NCBI GenBank assembly: GCA_965224225.1
Contig: CBDCZF010000035.1
Span: 744,001-808,000 of the forward strand
Source: CAJQQK01 sp965224225
GTDB taxonomy: Bacteria; Pseudomonadota; Alphaproteobacteria; Rhizobiales; Hyphomicrobiaceae
Length of the DNA: 64,000 nucleotides
Reading direction: 5' to 3'
The position numbers were made by a program, and so were the translations under genes. Positions 1 through 8,707 of the stretch are shown here, one piece after another (positions within the stretch are counted from its first letter, which is position 1; the number at the start of each line of letters is the position of its first letter). Below the pieces are notes generated by a model that saw only the letters and a program-made list of their open reading frames with translations, was not told the origin of the DNA and ran no database searches.

Positions 1-723
1 CTGACGGTTGCCGAGCACTTCCGCGACCAGGGCCAGGACGTGTTGTTCTTCGTCGACAACATCTTCCGCTTCACGCAGGCAGGCTCCGAAGTGTCGGCAC
101 TGTTGGGCCGTATCCCTTCTGCTGTCGGCTACCAGCCAACGCTCGGCACCGATATGGGCTCCATGCAGGAGCGCATCACATCGACCAACAAAGGCTCGAT
201 TACGTCGGTGCAGGCGGTGTACGTGCCGGCCGACGACCTCACCGACCCGGCGCCGGCCTCGACCTTCGCCCACCTCGACGCAACGACCGTGCTGTCGCGG
301 TCGATTGCTGAGAAGGGCATCTACCCGGCGGTCGACCCGCTCGATTCGACCTCGCGCATGCTCGACCCGCGCATTCTCGGCGACGAGCACTACAACACCG
401 CACGCCGCGTGCAGGAGGTTCTGCAGCGCTACAAGGCACTTCAGGACATTATCGCGATCCTCGGCATGGACGAGCTTTCTGAAGACGACAAGCTGGTCGT
501 TGCCCGTGCCCGCAAGATCGAGCGCTTCCTGTCGCAACCATTCGACGTTGCCGCCGTGTTCACGGGCTCCGACGGTGTTCAGGTGTCGCTGGAAGATACG
601 ATCAAGGGCTTCAAGGGCCTGATCAACGGCGATTACGATCACCTTCCCGAACCGGCATTCTACATGGTCGGCACCATCGAGGAAGCGATCGAGAAGGCCG
701 AGAAACTGGCCGAAGCCGCTTAA
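1..723 (+). CDS. atpD: ATP synthase F1 subunit beta, C-terminal part
   Basis: Open from base 1 in frame 1, so the N-terminus with the Walker A motif lies upstream of the window. The visible 240 residues carry the Walker B region (LFFVDNIFRFTQAGSEVSAL), the GRIPSAVGYQPTL segment, the ERITSTNKGSITS stretch and a DELSEDD version of the DELSEED loop that contacts the gamma/epsilon rotor. It is the catalytic subunit of the membrane-peripheral F1 sector. It is followed by a small Cys-containing ORF and then atpC, so this is the 3' end of an atpHAGDC-type operon with an insertion. Identification is certain; the gene is truncated only by the window edge. Confidence 0.98.
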   Translation: MTVAEHFRDQGQDVLFFVDNIFRFTQAGSEVSALLGRIPSAVGYQPTLGTDMGSMQERITSTNKGSITSVQAVYVPADDLTDPAPASTFAHLDATTVLSRSIAEKGIYPAVDPLDSTSRMLDPRILGDEHYNTARRVQEVLQRYKALQDIIAILGMDELSEDDKLVVARARKIERFLSQPFDVAAVFTGSDGVQVSLEDTIKGFKGLINGDYDHLPEPAFYMVGTIEEAIEKAEKLAEAA

Positions 724-786
724 AGCTGGCCTCAAGCAATGTCGGCATGCCTCGATGCATGCCGACAATCAGGAACGTTGGCGCGC

Positions 787-1071
787 ATGGCTGATGGTCA
801 AAATGGCAATGGTGCACCAACTGGCGGACACCGCTTCGGCACCTGCTGTGCCGAACTGAGTGAACTGATTGACGGCGACGGCTTCGAGCCTCTCATTTCT
901 GTCGGCCCCGACGGAATTCTGTACGCAGCGGTTGGCCTGGTGGAGCTCGAAGAGGGTGATGCGGGCATGATCGACCACCCGATCTTCTTCTGCCCGTTTT
1001 GCGGAACGAAGCTGCAGGATCCCGAAGTGGTTCAGGCGCAGATCGCCAGTGAAGGTGAAATACAGCAATAG
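787..1071 (+). CDS. Small Cys-containing (zinc-ribbon-like) protein inside the atp operon
   Basis: A 94-residue ORF lies between atpD and atpC on the same strand. An in-frame ATG at 739 would add 16 residues, but the ATG at 787 (MADGQNGNG) looks more natural. The protein has a CC pair (GTCCAEL) near residue 20 and a CPFCGTKLQ knuckle near the C-terminus, so four cysteines could bind one metal ion. The middle (ISVGPDGILYAAVGLVELEEG) looks like a small beta domain. I do not recognise a named family. Position suggests co-transcription with ATP synthase genes, but a role in the complex is only inference. Codon usage matches its neighbours. Confidence 0.75.
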   Translation: MADGQNGNGAPTGGHRFGTCCAELSELIDGDGFEPLISVGPDGILYAAVGLVELEEGDAGMIDHPIFFCPFCGTKLQDPEVVQAQIASEGEIQQ

Positions 1072-1123
1072 CCCCTGACCGCGTTAAGCGGTGCTGGATG
1101 AGGCAGACGTAGAGGAAGGCCCA

Positions 1124-1507
1124 ATGGCGGGTAAGTTTAAATTCGAACTGGTCAGTCCTGAACGCGTGCTGCTTTCCGAAGAGGTCGAGCATGTCGTCCT
1201 GCCCGGCGCCGAAGGCGACCTTGGCGTTCTGGCAGGGCACGCGCCGGTGGTAGTGACATTGCGGCCGGGCACGATTTCGGTGATCGACGGCGGCACGACG
1301 CGCCGAATCTTCGTCAAGGACGGCTTTGCCGAGTTCACGCCCGATACGCTCAACGTGCTGGCAGAACAGGCGATCGACCTGGACGGTATCGACCGCGAAA
1401 CGATCGATGGCCTGATCAAAACGGCTGAACAGGAACTTGCCGACGCCGGCGACGACGCCAAGCGGTTCATGGCCAATGCCGCGCTCGATTCGCTTCGGGC
1501 GCTGTAG
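1124..1507 (+). CDS. atpC: ATP synthase F1 subunit epsilon
   Basis: A 127-residue protein with the epsilon N-terminal beta-sandwich: KFKFELVSPERVLLSEEVEHVVLPGAEGD is matched piecewise, followed by GVLAGHAPVV and the FAEFTPDTLNVLAEQA strand, then a short C-terminal helical part. It belongs to the central stalk and modulates ATP hydrolysis. The ATG at 1124 is chosen because a good AGGAAGG Shine-Dalgarno lies just upstream; an ATG at 1091 would add 11 unsupported residues. It is the last gene of the atp operon. Confidence 0.96.
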   Translation: MAGKFKFELVSPERVLLSEEVEHVVLPGAEGDLGVLAGHAPVVVTLRPGTISVIDGGTTRRIFVKDGFAEFTPDTLNVLAEQAIDLDGIDRETIDGLIKTAEQELADAGDDAKRFMANAALDSLRAL

Positions 1508-1544
1508 CGGACCACCAATCGGTGCTGCGGAATTGCTGTCCGCC
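1505..1544 (+). terminator. Possible hairpin after atpC
   Basis: GCGGAC (1507–1512) pairs with GTCCGC (1538–1543), and a nested CACC/GGTG hairpin lies inside. There is no T-tract, so a factor-independent terminator is doubtful. The rest of the gap before pyrE (to 1744) shows no gene. Confidence 0.3.
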
Positions 1545-1744
1545 TAGTCGATCCCGAAGAATTCCATTCGCAACCGGAAATCGGCTGCCGCCCCGGCAGT
1601 GGCCGCGACCCCGCCTTTGCGCACAGATCTCAGGCGACCAGAGCTTTGAAATGCCCCCATTAGGCGATATGAACCTCGCACAGAACAAGCGGCGGTGCGC
1701 CAGGACGTGCCGCAAACGGGCAGATCGCATCGGGATGGCATATC

Positions 1745-2323
1745 ATGGATAAACAGGAAAAGCGTGAGCGGTTGTTCGCCGTGATCAGGGACCGGTCCTT
1801 CTCGCAAGGCGCGGTCAAGAAGCTGTCGTCCGGCAAGGAGAGCAATTTCTACTTCGACATGAAGATGACCATGCTCCATCCCGATGCCGTAGACCTGCTG
1901 AGCGAACTGATCTGCGACCGCATCGAGGCGATCAAACCAGATTATGTCGGCGGCCTGGAACTGGGTGCGGTGCCGCTGATCGCGCCGGTGATCAGTTCTG
2001 CGAACAAACGCGGACTTCGGACATTCGGTTTCCTGGTGCGCAAGCGGCCCAAGGACCATGGCACCAAGAAGGTGCTCGAGGGTGTCGAAGACCTTGCCGG
2101 CAAGACCGTCGTCGTCCTGGAGGACGTGACGACGACCGGCGGATCGGCAATGGATGCGGTACGCGCCGTGCAGGATGCCGGCGGTCGCGTGGCGTTGGTG
2201 CTGTCGATCGTTGATCGCTGCGAGGGCGCGGTCGAGTTCTATGCAGAACAGAAACTGCCCTTCGCTTCGCTGTTCAGCGCTGACGATTTCAGGTCCGAAC
2301 CGGCTGTTGCCGCCAGCGCCTGA
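1745..2323 (+). CDS. pyrE: Orotate phosphoribosyltransferase
   Basis: A 192-residue type I phosphoribosyltransferase. The PRPP-binding motif VVVLEDVTTTGGSAMDAV is intact, and FSQGAVKKLSSGKESNFYFD near the N-terminus matches the OPRTase substrate loop. It converts orotate plus PRPP to OMP in cytoplasmic de novo pyrimidine synthesis. Length is typical of the short alphaproteobacterial form. It stands alone between atpC and the convergent prfB, whose stop is 28 bp away. The start ATG follows a weak purine-rich stretch. Confidence 0.95.
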   Translation: MDKQEKRERLFAVIRDRSFSQGAVKKLSSGKESNFYFDMKMTMLHPDAVDLLSELICDRIEAIKPDYVGGLELGAVPLIAPVISSANKRGLRTFGFLVRKRPKDHGTKKVLEGVEDLAGKTVVVLEDVTTTGGSAMDAVRAVQDAGGRVALVLSIVDRCEGAVEFYAEQKLPFASLFSADDFRSEPAVAASA

Positions 2324-2350
2324 GGGAAGTGCGGCGGTGTGACCGTCGTC

Positions 2351-3482
2351 CTATTGCAGATCCTCGATTTCGCTCTGGCCGGCGCCTTCGACGCGCTCGG
2401 CAAGGGCTGCCTCGATGAATTGATCGAGATCACCGTCGAGGACGGCGGCTGGATCGGAACTTTCAACGCCCGTGCGCACGTCCTTGACCATCTGATAGGG
2501 CTGCAGAACATACGAGCGGATCTGATGGCCCCAGGCGATGTCGGTCAGCGCGGCCGCTTCGGCACTGGCCTTGGCTTCGCGCTTTTCAATTTCGAGTTCG
2601 TAGAGGCGCGCCTTGAGCATCGACCAGGCCGTCGCGCGGTTCTTGTGCTGGGAACGCTCCTGCTGGCAGGCAACCACGACACCCGACGGCATGTGCGTGA
2701 TGCGCACCGCTGAATCGGTTGTATTGACGTGCTGACCGCCGGCTCCCGATGCGCGGTAGGTATCGATCCGGCAATCACTTTCGTTGACGTCGATCTCGAT
2801 GCTGTCATCGAGCACGGGCGAAACCTTGACGGCTGCAAAGCTGGTGTGCCGGCGCGCGTTGGAATCGAACGGTGAAATGCGCACCAGGCGATGCACGCCG
2901 CGCTCGGTCTTGAGCCAGCCGTAGGCATTCTCGCCGCGGATCTCGAAGGTCGCCGATTTGATTCCGGCTTCTTCGCCGGGGCTTTCGTCGAGCATCGTTA
3001 CCTTGAAGCCGCGCCGTTCCGCCCAGCGCAGGTACATGCGCGCGAGCATCGCGGCCCAATCCTGGCTTTCCGTGCCGCCGCTGCCGGCCTGGATGTAGAG
3101 GTATGTATCATTGCCGTCGAGTTCGCCCGACAGCAGCGCCTCGACCTCCTGGCGCTGCGCCAGATCCCTGACGTCACGCAATGCCGCCTCGCCTTCCGCG
3201 ATGGCGTCGGCGTCTTCCTCCATCTCGCCCAGCTCGATCAGCGTCACGGCGTCTTCGAACTTCTGCTCGAGATCGCGAAAGCCGTTCGCCTGCTTGTCGA
3301 CAAGCTGGCGCTCGCGCATCACCTTCTGGGCGACCGTAGGATCGGTCCACAAATCCGGGTCTTCGGCTCGGTGATTGAGTTCGGCTAGGCGCTCGTCGAT
3401 CGTATCCCAGTCAAAGATGCCTCCTGAGGATGGCAAAGGACTGGGTGATGTCGCTGGCGATCTTTTCGGCTTCGGCGCGCAT
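2351..3482 (-). CDS. prfB: Peptide chain release factor 2, with programmed +1 frameshift
   Basis: RF2 reads UGA and UAA stops and triggers peptidyl-tRNA hydrolysis. The GGQ loop (SGAGGQHVNTTDSAVR) and the stop-recognition SPF tripeptide (VRISPFDSN) are present. The real start is ATG at 3482–3480 with AGGAG upstream. A 23-codon zero frame ends in UGA at 3413–3411, and the rest of the protein (DWDTIDERLAELNHRAEDP onward) continues in the +1 frame. The shift site is AGGAGG (3425–3420), CAT, then CTT TGA C, which is the classical RF2 autoregulatory site. The product is about 376 residues after the shift. The gene lies downstream of PBP1A on the same strand. Confidence 0.96.
3410..3425 (-). promoter_or_regulatory. 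prfB programmed +1 frameshift signal
   Basis: On the minus strand an internal Shine-Dalgarno AGGAGG is followed by CAT and then CTT-TGA-C. The leucine codon CTT slips to TTT when RF2 is limiting and UGA decoding is slow. Spacing is identical to the well-known enterobacterial site. This is negative feedback on RF2 amount. Confidence 0.95.
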
Positions 3483-3593
3483 CGGAGCGCTCCTGTCTCT
3501 TGCAACTGGTTCGAATGATTTGAACGGCGGCATATAAGCGCTGACCGGGCATCTGTAAACCATGCCCGGCCGGCAGACAGAGGTCGCCGATGT

Positions 3594-6128
3594 TCAATAG
3601 ACGTTGCCGCGTCCCGAACTCGGATTACCGCCGTAGATGCCGTCCTCGCTCTGATAGCCGAGGAAGGAGTTTGGATCGTCCGGCTCTTCGTAGGGCTTGA
3701 ACGCCTCGATGATGGCGTTCTTTTCGCCACGGCGCACGCGCAGGCCCGTGTTGCGGTCGACGGGCACCAGCTTGATACCGGGCGGGATGCGGAACGGTAC
3801 GACCGGACGCCCGGCCATGGCAGCCTTCATGAAGTTGGCGAAGATCGGCGCTGCGACCTGGCCGCCGGTGGCGCTGCGCCCCATCGGCTGCGGTGTGTCG
3901 TAACCGACGAAGACGCCGACCACGAGGTCGGGCGCGAAACCAACGAACCAGGTATCGCGCGAATCGTTGGTCGTACCGGTCTTGCCGGCCAGCGGCACGT
4001 CTGGCACCATGCGCTTGACAACGGTCGCCGTGCCCCTTCTGACCACGCCTTCGAGCATCGAGGTGACCTGGTAGGCGGTATGCGGGTCGATCACCTGGCG
4101 CCGGTCATCCGGGATCTCGGGCTCTTCCTGTCCGGACCAGACCTCGGCCCGGCAGCCCTCACAGGTGCGCGAGTCATGACGCCAAACCGACTTGCCCCAG
4201 CGGTCCTGGATGCGGTCGATCAGCGTGGCGCGCACCTGCCGGCCACCGTTGGCGAGAACGGAGTAGGCGGTCACCATGCGCAGCAGAGTCGTTTCGCCGG
4301 CACCAAGCGACATCGACAGCACCGGCAGCAGTTCGTCGTAAACGCCGAAGCGGCGCGCATACTCGGTGATCAGCGGCATGCCGATGTTTTGCGCAAGGCG
4401 CACGGTCATCTGGTTGCGCGACTTCTCGATGCCAAGGCGTAAAGTCGAGGGGCCATAGGACTTGGACTTGTTGTAGTTCTCCGGCCGCCAGACCTCCTTG
4501 CCGGGACCCTGGTCGATCTCGATCGGCGCGTCGACCACGATGGTCGTTGGCTTGTAGCCATTGTCGAGGGCGGCAGCGTAGACCAGCGGCTTGAACGACG
4601 AACCCGGCTGGCGCTTGGCCTGAATGGCGCGGTCGAACTGGGAGATGTCGAAGGAAAACCCGCCGACGATGGCGAGCACGCGGCCGGTGTTCGGGTCCAT
4701 GGCAGCCAAGCCGCCGCCGACCTCCGGCACCTGCATCAGTTCCCAGGCACCCGCCAGATCCTTCGGATTGGTCGGTGCAACGTAGATCACGTCGCCGGGC
4801 GCAACGACGTCGCTCGCCCGGCGTGGCGCCGGGCCCTTGGACTTGTCGCTGGCGCGGAACTGGCCGGCCCACTTCATGCCCTTGAGCGGGATTTCGACCG
4901 CCTCGCGAGCTGCTGCCACCTTGCCGCTGTCGAGTGTCGCCGGGCGCAGGCCGACGATGATCTTGGTTTTCTCGGCCGAAAGCACGACGCCCATGCGCCA
5001 CGGCGCGATATCACGAGGCATCGAGATTTCGGCGAGCGTCTTGCCCCAGTCGCCGGCGACGTCGATTTGCTTGACGGGACCGCGCCAACCCTTCGAACGG
5101 TCGAATTTGACGAGCCCGTCGACCAGCGCCTTGCGTGCCAGACGCTGTAGGTGCGGGTCGAGCGTGGTGCGCACCGAGAGGCCGCCGCCGTACAGTTTGT
5201 CCTCACCGTACTGGGAAAGCAGCGAGCGGCGCACCTCCTCGGCAAAGAACTCGGCGGCAAAGATGTGGGAGCCGAACTTGCGCAATTCGACGCTGAGCGG
5301 CTTGGCGCGGGTTGTGTCGCGCTCCTCGTTCGTGATGTAGCCGTTTTCCGCCATCTCACCGAGGATCCAGTTGCGCCGCTCGATTGCCGCCTTGGTCTTG
5401 CGGTAGGGATGGTAGTTGTTCGGCGCTTTCGGCAGGGCCGCGAGATAGGCGGCTTCTTCCGCTGTGATGTCTTTCAGTTCCTTGTTGAAGTAATTCAATG
5501 CCGCCGCCGCGACACCATAGGAACCGACACCGAAATAAATCTCGTTCAGGTAGAGTTCGAGGATCTTGTCCTTCGAGTAGGCTTTCTCGATCCGGATTGC
5601 GAGGATTGCTTCCTTGAGCTTGCGCTGAAACGAGCGTTCGTTGGTAAGCAGGAAGTTCTTGGCGACCTGTTGCGTGATGGTCGAAGCGCCGACCAGGCGG
5701 CGGCGCAGCACCAGGTGGCGGTAAAGCGCGATCGCGATACCGCGGAAGTCGAGGCCGGTGTGATGATAGAAGTTCTTGTCCTCGGCCGACAGGAAGGCAC
5801 CGACGACGATCTTCGGCACCGTGTTGACCGGCACGAAGATGCGCCGCTCGCGGGCGTATTCGGCAATCAGCGACCCGTCATTGGCATGAATCCGGGTCAT
5901 CACGGGTGGTTCGTATTTGGCGAGGCTGTCGTAGCTCGGCAAATCCTGGGAGGCCTGCCAGACGAAATAGCCGGCAACCCCGAGCACGGCGATCGTTATG
6001 AACATGCCAGCGGCGAATGCGAAGCCCAGGAACCCCAGAAGAAAACTCTTCTGACGCCGTCGCTTGCGCTTCTTGCGTGGCTTTTTCTCAGGTGCAAGAA
6101 CAGATGGCGGCAAAGCCGGCGGTCGCAT
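3594..6128 (-). CDS. mrcA: Penicillin-binding protein 1A (bifunctional transglycosylase/transpeptidase)
   Basis: 844 residues. A basic cytoplasmic tail (KKPRKKRKRRRQKS) is followed by one membrane segment (FLLGFLGFAFAAGMFITIAVLGVAG). The GT51 glycosyltransferase domain has the catalytic Glu in SAEDKNFYHHTGLDFRGI. The transpeptidase domain has SSFK (QPGSSFKPLVYAAAL), SRN (EKSRNQMTVRLA) and KTGTT (AGKTGTTNDSRDTWF). It polymerises and cross-links peptidoglycan in the periplasm. It lies downstream of the amidase gene and upstream of prfB on the same strand. Length fits class A PBP1a. Confidence 0.96.
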   Translation of the reverse strand: MRPPALPPSVLAPEKKPRKKRKRRRQKSFLLGFLGFAFAAGMFITIAVLGVAGYFVWQASQDLPSYDSLAKYEPPVMTRIHANDGSLIAEYARERRIFVPVNTVPKIVVGAFLSAEDKNFYHHTGLDFRGIAIALYRHLVLRRRLVGASTITQQVAKNFLLTNERSFQRKLKEAILAIRIEKAYSKDKILELYLNEIYFGVGSYGVAAAALNYFNKELKDITAEEAAYLAALPKAPNNYHPYRKTKAAIERRNWILGEMAENGYITNEERDTTRAKPLSVELRKFGSHIFAAEFFAEEVRRSLLSQYGEDKLYGGGLSVRTTLDPHLQRLARKALVDGLVKFDRSKGWRGPVKQIDVAGDWGKTLAEISMPRDIAPWRMGVVLSAEKTKIIVGLRPATLDSGKVAAAREAVEIPLKGMKWAGQFRASDKSKGPAPRRASDVVAPGDVIYVAPTNPKDLAGAWELMQVPEVGGGLAAMDPNTGRVLAIVGGFSFDISQFDRAIQAKRQPGSSFKPLVYAAALDNGYKPTTIVVDAPIEIDQGPGKEVWRPENYNKSKSYGPSTLRLGIEKSRNQMTVRLAQNIGMPLITEYARRFGVYDELLPVLSMSLGAGETTLLRMVTAYSVLANGGRQVRATLIDRIQDRWGKSVWRHDSRTCEGCRAEVWSGQEEPEIPDDRRQVIDPHTAYQVTSMLEGVVRRGTATVVKRMVPDVPLAGKTGTTNDSRDTWFVGFAPDLVVGVFVGYDTPQPMGRSATGGQVAAPIFANFMKAAMAGRPVVPFRIPPGIKLVPVDRNTGLRVRRGEKNAIIEAFKPYEEPDDPNSFLGYQSEDGIYGGNPSSGRGNVY

Positions 6129-6241
6129 TACCTAGCTCCCATCGATCTATCGGAACGGTCGGATCATTGACGCCACTTTGGCCGCCTTTACGCCATCGAG
6201 CCGAGAAACAACCCGTTCGGCGCAGCCGGACACGCAACGAT

Positions 6242-6395
6242 ACTAGAGCATCATCCGATCGGATGGAACCGCGTAGCGGTTCTGTTCCGCGCGGATAAAG
6301 ATGCTTTATCTGCATCATTTCTAGAGCAATTTCCATCCGACCGGACGGCATCGAAATGTTCGCAACCGATTTCGTCCGGTCGGATATTGCTCTAG
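6242..6395. repeat. Palindromic intergenic repeat, family A, copy 1
   Basis: The core is a near-perfect hairpin bounded by CTAGAGCAAT (6321–6330) and ATTGCTCTAG (6386–6395), with inner arms TCCGACCGGACG and CGTCCGGTCGGA. Upstream it carries a smaller CATCATCCGATCGGATG unit. A second copy is at 42678–42797. It fills much of the 431-bp gap between PBP1A and the amidase; I see no gene there. Confidence 0.85.
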
Positions 6396-6559
6396 TCGCC
6401 GTCGGGCGCAATGTTAAGCCGCCGACCGACAAATGCCTGCCCCCAAGCCGTTGAAAACTCCGTTTACTTCGTGGCGAAAATCGTACAAGCGGGCAAGTGA
6501 ATGACCACCGGCCCATTCGGCCAAAGCGGATTGTGGCATTGTTGCCGCAGGCTTTACGG

Positions 6560-7828
6560 CTATTCGCGAAAGAAGTCGACTATGGCTTCGGTGATCGCTT
6601 TGGCCATTTGCTCCTGCCACTCTTTCTGGCGCATCAGCAGCATATCGTGCGGGTTGGTCATGTAGCCAAGCTCGATCAGGGCTGCCGGCGTCTCCGTCTG
6701 CTTGAGGACATGGAAGGCGGCCGACCGGTAGGGCCGTCGCGATACCGGTACGTTGCGGCGCATGGCGGCGACCAGCAACCGGCGGAAGCGTTGCGAGCGT
6801 TGCTGCGTCTCACGGCTCAGGAGATCGACAAGAATGTTACGCACACCTTCGCTCTCGGCCGCGCGCGGCGGCATGATACCGGCCAGCCGATCGGCGGCAT
6901 TTTCCTTTTCCGCGAGTTGCCTTGCTTCGGCGTCTGAAGCTTGTGCGGAAAGGATGTAGACGGCAGCGCCCGCAACCGACTTGGCCTGGGCCGCATCCTG
7001 GATCGAGTCGGCATGCAGCGAGATGAACAGCGACGCACCGGCGGCCCGCGATCTTTCGATGCGCTCATCGAGCGACAGATAAGTGTCGCCGGTGCGCGTC
7101 ATGGTGACCTCGTAGCGTCCGGACCGACCGAGCCGCCGGGATAATCTCCGGGCGACCTGCAGGACAATCGCCTTTTCGAGATAGACGCGATTGACGACGG
7201 CACCGGGATCGAGGCCGCCGTGGCCGGGGTCGATCACGATAATCGGTCGCTTCTTGGGAGGTGTTTTCTCGACAACCGGAGCGGCAGGACGCGTGGCGGG
7301 CGGTGGGGCGGCCGGGGCAATGGTGGTCGGGCGCCAGGAATCGATGAGCTCGATGTTGAGTTCGAAGATGTCGCCATGTCGGTTGCGGCTGGCGACGGCT
7401 GCAACCTCCGTTCCGCGCGCAAGATCCAAAACCATGCGGGCGCGGCCGGGGCCCAATAAGCCATAGCGGAACTGATTGACATGGCCACCCTGGCGACCTG
7501 CCAGCCGGCGCGGCAGACGAAATGCGGCATCCTGGGCATCGACGACCAGCCGGTCGGGATCCGCGATGGGATAGATCTGCGGCGTGAGCTTGCCGATCGA
7601 GATCAGACTGAATTGTGTCGAACGACCGGAAACCGTTATCTCGACGTCGATGATGAACGTCGTTTTGATCGTCGTTGGGCGTTCTCTCGTGTCGAACTTG
7701 GATTGTGCCTGCGCGATGCCGGCAATGTTACCGGTAAGCAAAGCGGCCAGCACCACCACACAGGCCGCCGGGCAACCTGCCCGCTGCCAAACCGCGGCCC
7801 ATATCCATTGCTTGAATGCGAGGCGCAT
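6560..7828 (-). CDS. amiC: N-acetylmuramoyl-L-alanine amidase (AmiC-like, Amidase_3)
   Basis: 422 residues from the ATG at 7828, which puts a signal peptide at the N-terminus (VVVLAALLTGNIAGIAQAQS). An AMIN-type beta domain follows (about residues 50–170), then a Pro/Ala linker and the Amidase_3 zinc domain. That domain has IVIDPGHGGLDPGA, YLEKAIVLQVARRL, SLHADSIQD and ALIELGYMTN. It cleaves amide links between MurNAc and stem peptides in the periplasm, mainly at septa. The longer ORF start at 7921 is rejected because it would precede the signal peptide by 31 residues. It sits upstream of PBP1A. Confidence 0.93.
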   Translation of the reverse strand: MRLAFKQWIWAAVWQRAGCPAACVVVLAALLTGNIAGIAQAQSKFDTRERPTTIKTTFIIDVEITVSGRSTQFSLISIGKLTPQIYPIADPDRLVVDAQDAAFRLPRRLAGRQGGHVNQFRYGLLGPGRARMVLDLARGTEVAAVASRNRHGDIFELNIELIDSWRPTTIAPAAPPPATRPAAPVVEKTPPKKRPIIVIDPGHGGLDPGAVVNRVYLEKAIVLQVARRLSRRLGRSGRYEVTMTRTGDTYLSLDERIERSRAAGASLFISLHADSIQDAAQAKSVAGAAVYILSAQASDAEARQLAEKENAADRLAGIMPPRAAESEGVRNILVDLLSRETQQRSQRFRRLLVAAMRRNVPVSRRPYRSAAFHVLKQTETPAALIELGYMTNPHDMLLMRQKEWQEQMAKAITEAIVDFFRE

Positions 7829-8707
7829 TGTCTTGGTTCTGTCGGTCAATGAGGCAAATCCTGTGTCGCAATCATGACACCAAAATGGCCCGCGCCAGCA
7901 GCTGGGGCGAGCGCTTAACACATTGTTTTCCAGAAGGGATCATATTGATTCCAGCAACACAGGCAGCACAATCGTTGAGGATCGATGCGCAATCAACTTG
8001 CGTTGCCAACGCCCTCGCCGTAAACACGTTCGAGTGCCCGACGTCAATTCGCGTTGAGGGCGTAGGCCGGTCCAAGCGGCTATGCTGTCAGTAGCGTTAG
8101 GGCTTGCAATCAAGTGGTGGCGGCATCACATGCCGAGCCATATGCAGGCTTACGGTATGTTAATATGGGCACGTCGTGGCAAATCTGCCACATCAGGAGT
8201 GCCAATCCGATATTGGCCAGTTTCAAGTGACTTTTTGTCGGCTGAAAAGTCGCCCGGATCAAATGGTCCGGAAACCTGCAGCCGGAACGAACCGATTCTC
8301 GCTTTGGCGCGGCAGACCTGGGAAGGGACACCGCCAAGCAGTTTATTGCAGCCAAAAAGGCTGTTTCGCGCGCCTCGTCTCGAGGCCCCAGCCGCACCGG
8401 CGAACATTGCCGGGCACCTAAATTTGAAACGAACGATGGACGACCGCACCAAACCACAAGCGCGACCCGATCATCCCGGAGAGACCCCGAACCGGTGGTC
8501 TGGAACTCCGCGCGATCGATTGTTGGCCGGGCTGACTCGTGGTCCGGGTAGTCCTGCCGGGTCGTCGCCTGAGCCACGCCCCGATGTTCCTTCCCTGTTG
8601 CACAAGCAAACCCAACCTCCGACGCGCAAGCCAGCGACAGCCCGCCATGCCGGATCAATCGGCAGAGGCGGTGACGACGCGCGGCGCGTCATCAAGGAAC
8701 AATTTCG
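7829..8707. other. Long intergenic/leader region between amiC and rne
   Basis: About 880 bp between divergent genes. Several overlapping ORFs exist on both strands but none has a recognisable protein, a good ribosome site or a steady frame preference. The region probably holds the amiC promoter and a long rne 5' leader. RNase E autoregulates through its leader in enterobacteria; whether this leader does so cannot be judged by eye. Confidence 0.5.

Noticed and set aside
5151..6170. 339-codon plus-strand ORF antisense to PBP1A
   Set aside because: A shadow of the highly biased minus-strand gene. Similar long antisense ORFs occur opposite soeA, the quinone reductase, livG and argC.
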